Positions 1-6,769 of a stretch of 38,702 nt of DNA are shown piece after piece. The stretch lies in contig NZ_AKJM01000101.1 of NCBI RefSeq assembly GCF_000282335.1, positions 1 through 38,702 of the forward strand, in the 5' to 3' direction. The translations under genes and the position numbers were made by a program. The DNA comes from Pseudomonas sp. GM48. GTDB taxonomy: Bacteria; Pseudomonadota; Gammaproteobacteria; Pseudomonadales; Pseudomonadaceae. Below the pieces are notes generated by a model, which was not told the origin of the DNA, searched no databases, and saw only the letters and a list, made by a program, of their open reading frames with translations. Numbering within the stretch: position 1 is the first letter of the stretch; every line of letters begins with the position of its first letter.

Positions 1-130
1 TGCCGAGCCTGCGAGGCTGCGTCCGAGGACGAAGTCCTCGCAATCCCGGTGCACACGGTTTGCCTGACAGACCGCGTAGTCAGGATTTACGACTGCTTCG
101 CAGCCGAACGCAGCCTCGCGGGCTCGGCAG
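1..130. repeat. Structured intergenic repeat with long terminal inverted repeat
   Basis: Bases 1-25 and 106-130 are near-perfect reverse complements (about 23 of 25 positions). Inside lies a perfect 7-bp hairpin: 24-30 pairs with 34-40 around a GAA loop. This design, with GCGAGGCTGCG-type arms, resembles short non-coding repeats scattered between Pseudomonas genes. It lies just upstream of the first gene and cannot be extended leftwards because the window starts here. No open frame across it looks coding. Confidence 0.6.
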
Positions 131-167
131 CTGCTACACATGCCAATAGTTTAATGGAGTACCAACG

Positions 168-1016
168 ATGTCCTCCTCACCCCACCCCACCTGGCCCGGC
201 CCGCACAAAGCCAGCCTGGCCCTGGCCTTCGACCTCGACGGCCCCACCGGCGATGCGATGCTCAACGGCTCGATCTGGCGCAAGCCCGAGTACTTCGGTT
301 TCGGTGGTTACGGCCCGTACCGGGCGTTGCCGCGGATTCTCGATCTGCTCGACGAATTCCGTATCCCGACGACGTTCTTTGTCCCGGCCTGGGTCGTGGA
401 GAACTGGCCGAAACAGTGTCAGGCGATTGTCGAGCGCGGGCATGAGGTGGCTTATCACGGCTACAAACACGAATCTTTCTACGCCCTGACGCTGGAACAG
501 CAAAAGGACGTGATGAAGCTGTCCCGCGAGGTGTTCTGGAAGCACCTGCACATCCGCGCCGAAGGTTTCCGCACGCCGTCCGGCGACTGGCGGGCCGAAA
601 CCCCGGCGATGCTGGTGGAGGCCGGCGTGACTTACTCCAGCAGCATGCGCGGCGATGACCGGCCGTACCTGGTCAATGTGCCGGGCCATGCCACGCCGCT
701 GGTGGAAATCCCCGGCCGCTGGGAAATGGACGACTACGCCTCCATCGCCTACACACGGGCCCCGGACTTCCCGTCCGGGCTGGACCGCACCGCCAGCTAC
801 GCACTGACCCTGGACAACTGGTGCCGCGAATACGACGGCGCCATGGATGAAGGGCTGTGCCTGACCACCCTGTTCCACCCCAAGATCACCGGCAAACCAG
901 GGCGCATCCTGCTGCTGGAAAAACTCTTTGAACACATGCGCCAACGCGACGACGTGTGGTTCGCCACCTGCCGCGATGTCGCCCAGTGGTGGCTGAAGGA
1001 GCATCACCATGGCTGA
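168..1016 (+). CDS. Polysaccharide deacetylase-fold (CE4) hydrolase, HpPgdA/PuuE-like
   Basis: A 282-residue cytoplasmic protein of the CE4 polysaccharide deacetylase/NodB fold. There is no signal peptide. The metal triad appears intact: the Asp motif FDLDGP (D22/D24) and the His pair in HGYKH (H97 and H101). An RTPSGDW-like motif and a C-terminal LFHP motif follow. The length and layout fit the short intracellular branch that includes HpPgdA, PuuE-type allantoinase and Pseudomonas cyclic imide hydrolase, rather than secreted chitin or peptidoglycan deacetylases. The likely reaction is therefore metal-dependent hydrolysis of an amide, cyclic amide or imide; the substrate is not readable from sequence. 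The ATG at 168 is preceded by a GGAG-type ribosome site. It overlaps the next, homologous gene by 8 bases. Confidence 0.8.
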   Translation: MSSSPHPTWPGPHKASLALAFDLDGPTGDAMLNGSIWRKPEYFGFGGYGPYRALPRILDLLDEFRIPTTFFVPAWVVENWPKQCQAIVERGHEVAYHGYKHESFYALTLEQQKDVMKLSREVFWKHLHIRAEGFRTPSGDWRAETPAMLVEAGVTYSSSMRGDDRPYLVNVPGHATPLVEIPGRWEMDDYASIAYTRAPDFPSGLDRTASYALTLDNWCREYDGAMDEGLCLTTLFHPKITGKPGRILLLEKLFEHMRQRDDVWFATCRDVAQWWLKEHHHG

Positions 1017-1896
1017 TTCCACTGTCTGGCCCAAGGGCTATCGCTGCGCGGTAGTGCTGACCGTCGATTACAACGACATCCACGGCATCCTCACCCAGGC
1101 CCCGGAAGTCGCGGGGCGCGACAAGACCCTGTCGGTCTGGCGCTACGGCACCCAACGCGGCGTCGAGCGTTTGCTCGCTTTGTTCAAGGAGCTCGGTGTT
1201 TCCAGCAGCTGGTTCGTACCCGGTATCGTCGCCGAGGAAAACCCCGAGCATATTCGTGCGATCCAGGCGGGCGGGCATGAGATTGCCTGCGCCGGATATC
1301 GCCATCAGAACTACGACAACCTCGACCTCGCCGCGCAGAGCGCCGACATCGCCAAAGGATGCGCGGCGTTGACAACGCTGACCGGCCAGCGTCCCACCGG
1401 TTTGCGCATCCCCGCCGGCAACGGTGCGCCAGGCTTAATCGAGGCGTTGAGGGATCAAGGCATTCGCTGGTCGTCGTCCTGGCGTGGTGATGATTTGCCG
1501 TTCGCTCACCCGACCGCGCCCGACGTGATCGAGTTGCCCCTGCATTACGAGCTGGAGGACGAACCCTACTTCGCCTTCAATCTCAGCCCGGCGGTGCCGC
1601 CGGCGCAATCGCGGATCGCTTCCTACAGCCACACCCTGGGCAATCTGCAAATGGACTTCGCCGGGTTTCATCGCTTCGGCCTGTGCTACGTGCTGCGCCT
1701 GCACCCGGAGATCATCGCCACGCCGGGACGGATTGGTGTGTTGCGTGAATTGCTTGAGGGGATTATGCAGCACGATGACGTGTGGATCGCCACAGGTACC
1801 GAGGTCGCCCAGTGGTGGGGCGAGTCGGCTGTGCCAGTGACCGAGGATCATCCGGCCTCAGTGTATGAGCGGCATTATCGGGATTATCTGTTATGA
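1009..1896 (+). CDS. Second CE4-fold protein, metal site partly lost
   Basis: A 295-residue homologue of the preceding protein; both share the FVP strand, the GHE-x-A motif, the WRGDD/MRGDD motif, the TL-(x)-NL region and the C-terminal EVAQWW/DVAQWW ending. The metal motifs differ. The Asp motif reads VDYND (D20/D23), and the first His of H-x3-H is replaced by Ala (A95-GYR-H99), so one metal ligand is missing. It may be an inactive partner or may bind metal or substrate differently. The start overlaps the upstream gene by 8 bases and the stop overlaps the next start by 4 (ATGA), so all three are probably translated together. This suggests a hetero-oligomer with the first protein, which is inference. 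Confidence 0.75.
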   Translation: MADSTVWPKGYRCAVVLTVDYNDIHGILTQAPEVAGRDKTLSVWRYGTQRGVERLLALFKELGVSSSWFVPGIVAEENPEHIRAIQAGGHEIACAGYRHQNYDNLDLAAQSADIAKGCAALTTLTGQRPTGLRIPAGNGAPGLIEALRDQGIRWSSSWRGDDLPFAHPTAPDVIELPLHYELEDEPYFAFNLSPAVPPAQSRIASYSHTLGNLQMDFAGFHRFGLCYVLRLHPEIIATPGRIGVLRELLEGIMQHDDVWIATGTEVAQWWGESAVPVTEDHPASVYERHYRDYLL

Positions 1897-3242
1897 CCGA
1901 GCGCATGCAACGACTGGCGAAATTTTGCGTGGATACTCGGTTCGAGGACCTTCCGCCCGCACTGGTGGAACAGGCCAAGCGTCACATCCTCGATACTTTC
2001 GGCGCGACCCTCGCCGGGGCAGACAGCGAAGTAGCGAAAACGGCACAGCAGGTATTCGCAGACGAAACGGGCGACACCTTGGTCTGGAGCACTCGCCAGC
2101 GGGTCGGCGCCGCTCAGGCAGCCATGCTCAACGGCATTGCCGCCCATGCCCTGGAACTGGACGACACCGGTGGCTGCGACCACTCCGGCGCCGTAGTGCT
2201 GCCGGCGGTCATGGCGGCGGTGTCGATGGCCGGGCAACCGGTGAGCGGCCGCGAGTTCATCACCGCCGTGGTGATCGGTTACGAAGTCGGGCGCCGGGTA
2301 CTCGAAGCCTGCGGCGGTTACTCAGCCCATAACGGCGCTGGCTGGCACTCCACGGCGACCTGCGGGGTGTTCGGCGCGGCGGCGGCCAGTGCGCGCATCC
2401 TGGGCCTGGATGCACGGAAAACCCTGTCGGCACTGGGCATTGCCGGCAGCTTCAGCGGTGGCCTGTGGGCGTTCATCCACGACGGTTCGCAGAGCAAAAA
2501 ACTGCACACCGGGCGCGCCGCCGAAGGTGGAATACTGGCGGCGCGATTTGCCCGACAGGGCATCAGCGGACCGACACAGTTGTTCGAGGATGTCTGGGGC
2601 GGTTTTCTGAAAACGCTCGCCACAGCCAACTCAACGCCCGCAGCGCTGGATGCCGATCTCGGCGTGGTGTGGAAGCTCGCCCGCTGTTCGATCAAGCCTT
2701 ACGCCTCTTGTCGCGGCACCCACTCGGCTATCGATGCGTTGGGGCTTTTGCTCGACCAATTGAATGTGCCGGTCGATCAGGTCGAGGATGTGCAGGTTTC
2801 GCTGTGCAGTTTTCTTAAGGACATGTGCGGTGGTCAGGACGTCAGCACCCTCGCGGCAGCACAGATGAGCTTGCCCTATGCGCTGGCTTCGCGACTGGTG
2901 CTGGGTCATTGCCGGTTGCAGGCCTATGACGATGTACAACGCAGCGATCCGCGGATTACCCATTGGCTGTCGCGCATTCACCTGGAAGTGGACCCGCAAC
3001 TGTCCGAGGATGGCGAGCCCGTGGTGACACTGCGGACCGTGGACGGTCGGCAAGCGAGCCTGTGCGTTGAAGTGCCATTGGGCGCGCCGGGAAATCCGCT
3101 GAGTGATGCGGCGCTGGAGGAGAAGTTTTTCAGTTTGGCGATGCGGGTCATGTCCCGGGAGCGGGTTGAGGAACTGCTCGGGCAGTTGTGGCGGATTGAA
3201 GAACTGGAATCGGTTCGTACTCTGGATCGGTGGTTGACTTGA
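1893..3242 (+). CDS. MmgE/PrpD family protein
   Basis: A 449-residue member of the MmgE/PrpD family, which includes 2-methylcitrate dehydratase PrpD, cis-aconitate decarboxylase and iminodisuccinate epimerase. Family landmarks include DTFGATLAG near residue 30, HALELDDT near residue 86, the Gly/Ala-rich helical stretch VFGAAAASARILG, and a SCRGTHSAIDA block near 270. The length is normal. No other methylcitrate-cycle gene (prpB, prpC, acnD) is nearby, so a true PrpD role is unlikely. Beside CE4-fold hydrolases and a transporter it more plausibly dehydrates or epimerises a small dicarboxylate or its amino/imino derivative. The start ATG lies in an ATGA overlap with the previous gene. Confidence 0.8.
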   Translation: MTERMQRLAKFCVDTRFEDLPPALVEQAKRHILDTFGATLAGADSEVAKTAQQVFADETGDTLVWSTRQRVGAAQAAMLNGIAAHALELDDTGGCDHSGAVVLPAVMAAVSMAGQPVSGREFITAVVIGYEVGRRVLEACGGYSAHNGAGWHSTATCGVFGAAAASARILGLDARKTLSALGIAGSFSGGLWAFIHDGSQSKKLHTGRAAEGGILAARFARQGISGPTQLFEDVWGGFLKTLATANSTPAALDADLGVVWKLARCSIKPYASCRGTHSAIDALGLLLDQLNVPVDQVEDVQVSLCSFLKDMCGGQDVSTLAAAQMSLPYALASRLVLGHCRLQAYDDVQRSDPRITHWLSRIHLEVDPQLSEDGEPVVTLRTVDGRQASLCVEVPLGAPGNPLSDAALEEKFFSLAMRVMSRERVEELLGQLWRIEELESVRTLDRWLT

Positions 3243-3255
3243 GTATTGCGTTACT

Positions 3256-3293
3256 TGTGCCGGCCTCTTCGCGAGCAAGCCCGCTCCCACAGG
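3256..3293. repeat. Pseudomonas REP-like element
   Basis: The stretch matches the familiar Pseudomonas REP type, which on the other strand reads CTGTGGGAGCGGGCTTGCTC followed by GCGAAGAGGCCGGCAC. It contains an imperfect palindrome (GCGAGC/GCCCGC). It sits in the 108-bp gap between the MmgE/PrpD gene and the transporter, so it may end or attenuate transcription between them. Confidence 0.7.
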
Positions 3294-3350
3294 TACTGCG
3301 GTGCTTTTGCGGCGAACACCAACAATCTGAATAAGGACATTTGCACCACC

Positions 3351-4529
3351 GTGGCCACTTACTCGCTCGTTATCCGCCGCTTGATGATCGTTTCACTGAC
3401 CATCGTGGTCAGCCGCGCCATTACCAGTCCGTTGCTCACGCTGTTCCTGAGCAACAAGCTGGGCCTCAACCAACAGGACGTAGGCTTGCTGCTCGGTATC
3501 GCGGTGTTCATCGCCACCCTGCTCGCTCTTTACGGCGGTTATGTCATCGACCGCCTGGAAAAGCGCCGGCTGCTGATCCTGGCGATGCTCTCCAGCGCTA
3601 TCGGCTTCGTGCTGCTGACCTTTGCCAAAAACCTCTACCTGACCACCGCTACCCTGGTGATCACCGAGACCGCATCAGCGCTGTTCCTCATCGGCTCCAA
3701 AGCGATCCTCAGCGAAAACCTGCCCATGGGCCAGCGGGCCAAGGCGTTTTCCTTGCGCTACACGCTGACCAACATCGGCTATGCCACAGGCCCCATGCTC
3801 GGCGTGGTGATTGCCGGGGTCTATCCGATTGCACCGTTCCTGATTGCCGGTGGCATCGCATTCTTCAGCATCTTCCTGATGATAGGCATTCCCAGGGATT
3901 CGGCGCAGACACCCGCCATTGGGCAACCCCAGAGTTTCCTAAAGACCCTGGTCACCCTGAAAAACGACCGCACCCTGATCATGTTCACTTGCGGCTGTCT
4001 GCTCAGCACCGTGGTGCACGGGCGTTACACCCTCTACTTGTCGCAATACCTGCTGGTGACCCACGATTCCAAACGCGCCCTGGAAATCATGGCCGCCCTG
4101 CTCGCCTGCAACGCCATCAGCGTGATCCTGCTGCAGTACCAGATCGGCCGGTTCCTCAATCGCGAGAAGCTGCGCTACTGGATTGTCGCGGGCACCAGCC
4201 TGTTCATCCTTGGCCTGATCGGCTTCAGCCTGGCCAACAGCATGGTGAGTTGGTGCGTGGCGATGTTCATCTTCACCCTCGGTGAAATGATCATTTACCC
4301 GGCCGAATTCCTCTTCGTCGACACCCTGGCCCCGGAAGAGCTGCGCGGCAGTTACTACGGCGCCCAGAACCTGGCGGCCCTCGGTGGCGCCCTGAGTCCG
4401 GTGATTTGTGGCTTTCTATTGATGCACACCCCCGCGCCCACGATGTTCTATGCCTTGAGCGCACTGACCGCGATGGGTGGATTACTGTGCTTCATGAGCG
4501 GTCGTCGGGTGGCGATAGTGCAAAAATAA
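3351..4529 (+). CDS. MFS transporter, MdtH/multidrug-like
   Basis: A major facilitator superfamily permease of about 392 residues with some twelve hydrophobic segments. The cytoplasmic loop after TM2 reads GGYVIDRLEKRR, the MFS motif A region in a form typical of the MdtH-like drug/metabolite branch. The reading frame stays open upstream to 3246, but that part crosses a REP element and is not protein-like. GTG at 3351, with an AAGGA-type site at 3333-3337 about 13 bases upstream, is the best start; spacing is a little long, so ATG at 3384 is an alternative. It probably moves the substrate or product of the upstream hydrolase/PrpD-like genes, but the substrate is unknown. It ends 70 bp from a convergent gene. 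Confidence 0.8.
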   Translation: MATYSLVIRRLMIVSLTIVVSRAITSPLLTLFLSNKLGLNQQDVGLLLGIAVFIATLLALYGGYVIDRLEKRRLLILAMLSSAIGFVLLTFAKNLYLTTATLVITETASALFLIGSKAILSENLPMGQRAKAFSLRYTLTNIGYATGPMLGVVIAGVYPIAPFLIAGGIAFFSIFLMIGIPRDSAQTPAIGQPQSFLKTLVTLKNDRTLIMFTCGCLLSTVVHGRYTLYLSQYLLVTHDSKRALEIMAALLACNAISVILLQYQIGRFLNREKLRYWIVAGTSLFILGLIGFSLANSMVSWCVAMFIFTLGEMIIYPAEFLFVDTLAPEELRGSYYGAQNLAALGGALSPVICGFLLMHTPAPTMFYALSALTAMGGLLCFMSGRRVAIVQK

Positions 4530-4598
4530 CGCACTGAAAGTGAGTTTCGGCACCGCCCTACCCCCACAGAAAGTGCGATGCCGAGAATCAAGTAGCCA

Positions 4599-4937
4599 CT
4601 ACTCAATCAGTTGATCAATCAGAACCGCGTTGGTATAGATCAGGCTGCCATCGCTCGCACGGTGCCCGACCAGGTGAAACTGACCGCGTTCGTGGTGCAA
4701 ATAGACACGCATCTGACAGTCAGACAAGGGCGCGTATCCCTCGGGCATGATCAAATCCATCGAGTCCATATCGACATCGACCATGGCTTCACGCTCGTGG
4801 GAATTCTGCAAGCGCTCTTCGGCCTCCTCCAGACGCACATGCAGAGGGCCATCGACGTAAAAATGGATTTCCCCAATCGGGGTGGACTTTTGGTCGGGGT
4901 TGGGTTTGCACCAGCCCTCGATCGTCAGGGCACTCAT
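4599..4937 (-). CDS. Small conserved-looking protein of unknown function
   Basis: A 112-residue soluble acidic protein that I do not recognise. No signal peptide or membrane helix is visible. A central Glu/Arg-rich helix (RLEEAEERLQNSHERE) lies between predicted beta strands. The start is well supported by GGAGG about 5 bases before the ATG at 4937. Codon use is that of the neighbouring genes, which argues that it is real. It is transcribed away from the oxidase operon across a 311-bp divergent region and converges on the MFS gene. No function is proposed. Confidence 0.65.
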   Translation of the reverse strand: MSALTIEGWCKPNPDQKSTPIGEIHFYVDGPLHVRLEEAEERLQNSHEREAMVDVDMDSMDLIMPEGYAPLSDCQMRVYLHHERGQFHLVGHRASDGSLIYTNAVLIDQLIE

Positions 4938-5248
4938 GACGAAACCTCCAATTTGGATTGCTGGACTCTGTCGCTATCGTCGCTTCTCAATGCCATCAAT
5001 TATCTGACTACCAGGCATAGGCAGGGTTCGTCTTTCAGGCCGCATCTGGGCGATCACTGCCGTCCGTAATCTGAAATTGAGTATAGCTGGCAACCGTGCC
5101 TCGCTTGCCGACCTCACGGTACAGCCCGATGGCTCTATACTTCTCACTGACTTTGCCACCGGGATGGGTGGCAATTGTCTGCCCTGCTTGGACGTCAGTG
5201 GCGATGCTTTGGCATAACCAATGAGTAACAGGAACAGGATGAGAGAAC
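4938..5248. promoter_or_regulatory. Divergent promoter region before the oxidase operon
   Basis: This 311-bp gap separates the small - strand gene from the oxidase operon and should carry promoters for both. It is lower in GC than the coding parts. At 5131-5139 the bases GCTCTATACTT resemble an extended sigma-S/sigma-70 minus-10 (CTATACT), about 110 bp before the oxidase start. No convincing minus-35 is found at the proper distance, which would be tolerable for a stationary-phase sigma-S promoter. RpoS control of aa3 oxidase is known in P. aeruginosa; its use here is inference. A perfect hairpin (5153-5174) lies in the leader. Confidence 0.35.
5153..5174. promoter_or_regulatory. Perfect 8-bp inverted repeat in oxidase leader
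   Basis: TTGCCACC (5153-5160) and GGTGGCAA (5167-5174) are exact reverse complements separated by 6 bases. It lies just downstream of the candidate minus-10 and about 75 bp before the subunit II start. It could be an operator or an mRNA hairpin. No T-run follows, so it is not a typical terminator. Confidence 0.35.
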
Positions 5249-6727
5249 ATGGCAATAGCAATTATCTTGATACTAATCGTTATTGCATCAGTACTCTTCC
5301 ACCTACTAGCGCCTTGGCATGCGGCACCGGCTGCTTCCAACTGGGGGTCTATAGACACCACCCTGTTCATCACCCTGATCATTAGCGGAATATTTTTCAT
5401 TGCCATCACCGTATTTATGGCGATAGCGGTGATGCGGTTTCGTCACAAAGAGGGTTCCAGAGCGGCCTACCAGCCAGAAAACAAAAAACTGGAATTATGG
5501 TTAATTATCGTTACCTCGGTAGGTATTGCCGGGATGTTGGCGCCAGGTCTGGTTGTTTACAACGATTTCATCCGGGTGCCGAAAAATGCTTACGAACTTG
5601 AAGTGGTCGCCCAGCAATGGCAGTGGGCCTTTCGTTTTCCCGGCCAAGACGGAAAGCTGGGCAAATCGGATATCAAGTTTGTTGATTCCACCAATCCCCT
5701 CGGTCTTGATCCCAAGGATCCTGTCGGGCAGGACGATGTGCTTGTTATCAATAATGAAGTTCATCTGCCGCTCGATCGGCCGGTGAAAGTTTTACTGCGC
5801 GCTAAAGACGTTCTGCACGATTTCTATGTACCGCAAATTCGCAGCAAGATGGATATGGTGCCAGGGATGGTGTCGTACTTTTGGTTTACGCCGACTAAAA
5901 CCGGAAAATATGAAACCCTTTGCGCTGAATATTGTGGTGTAGGTCATTACAACATGCGCGGCCATATGATCGTGGAAGAACAGGACGTCTTCGATCAATG
6001 GCTAAAAGGCCAGCCTACTTTTGCGCAAACATTAGCGACAGCTGCCAGGCCCAGTCGAGACAGCGTGCTGGAAAAAGGCCGCCAGTTGGTCGAACAGCAC
6101 GGCTGCAAGGCCTGCCATAGCCAGGATGGCAGCGCCAGTCTCGGCCCGGGATGGAAGGGCCTGTACGGCCGCACTGAACAGCTCGCCGATGGCACCAGCG
6201 TGCAGGTCGACGAGGCCTACCTGAAAGAGTCGATTCTCGATCCGAAGGCCCGATTGGTACAGGGCTACCCGCCGGTTATGGTGGCCTATACTCTCAATGA
6301 CGATGAACTGGGTGCTCTCGTCGCCTTGATCAAATCACTGGGTGCTGCGCGGCAGGACGATGAACTTTCTACGAGCGAAGCGTCGGGCCCTGGTGAAGAT
6401 TTGTCGGCGCAGGGACAGCGACTGGCCGGGTCGCTTGGCTGCCTGGCCTGCCACAGTGTTGATGGCAGCAAGAGCGTCGGCCCCAGCTGGCAGGGCCTGT
6501 ATGGCAAGACTGAAACCCTTGCCGACGATACGAGCGTAAAGGTTGATGAGGGCTATATAAAAGAGTCGGTCCTTAATCCCAATGCCAAAATCGTCAAGGG
6601 CTATGCAGCCGTCATGCCGACCCTTGCTCCGAATGAAAAGGACTTGAACGCATTGATCGCTTTTATCAAGTCCAAAGCGAATACCGACGTTGATGCGAGC
6701 AAGAAGGAGTCAGGAAAGGAGCCGTAA
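5249..6727 (+). CDS. coxB: Cytochrome c oxidase subunit II with two fused cytochrome c domains
   Basis: This is subunit II of a caa3-type heme-copper oxidase (CoxM-like), 492 residues. An N-terminal membrane hairpin (about residues 1-25 and 33-60, plus a further segment near 80-100) anchors the protein. The periplasmic cupredoxin domain has the CuA motif C225-x3-C229-x3-H233-x2-M236. Two class I cytochrome c domains follow, with heme sites CKACH (C286-H290) and CLACH (C398-H402), each with a downstream VM that may supply the axial Met. The two domains are about 60% identical by eye and offset by exactly 112 codons (336 nt), so one arose by duplication of the other. Most fused subunits II carry one such domain. 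Bases just after the start are AT-richer than the rest. ATG at 5249 has a GGATGAGAG upstream site. Confidence 0.93.
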   Translation: MAIAIILILIVIASVLFHLLAPWHAAPAASNWGSIDTTLFITLIISGIFFIAITVFMAIAVMRFRHKEGSRAAYQPENKKLELWLIIVTSVGIAGMLAPGLVVYNDFIRVPKNAYELEVVAQQWQWAFRFPGQDGKLGKSDIKFVDSTNPLGLDPKDPVGQDDVLVINNEVHLPLDRPVKVLLRAKDVLHDFYVPQIRSKMDMVPGMVSYFWFTPTKTGKYETLCAEYCGVGHYNMRGHMIVEEQDVFDQWLKGQPTFAQTLATAARPSRDSVLEKGRQLVEQHGCKACHSQDGSASLGPGWKGLYGRTEQLADGTSVQVDEAYLKESILDPKARLVQGYPPVMVAYTLNDDELGALVALIKSLGAARQDDELSTSEASGPGEDLSAQGQRLAGSLGCLACHSVDGSKSVGPSWQGLYGKTETLADDTSVKVDEGYIKESVLNPNAKIVKGYAAVMPTLAPNEKDLNALIAFIKSKANTDVDASKKESGKEP

Positions 6728-6769
6728 GCAGCCAGGAGTCCACCGAAACTTCAGCAGGAGGATGACGTG

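Noticed and set aside
177..1034. 285-residue - strand frame opposite the first hydrolase gene
   Set aside because: Mirror of a high-GC coding gene; composition is that of an antisense frame and there is no ribosome site or domain.
3246..3350. Upstream extension of the MFS gene
   Set aside because: It crosses a REP-like element and encodes a basic, non-membrane segment not expected in the family; GTG at 3351 is used.
4974..5261. Signal-peptide-like - strand frame (MLLPCSLILFLLLIGYA)
   Set aside because: Attractive hydrophobic start, but it overlaps the oxidase start, begins with a non-ATG codon, lacks a clear ribosome site and its remainder is not protein-like. Probably an accident of AT-richer leader DNA.
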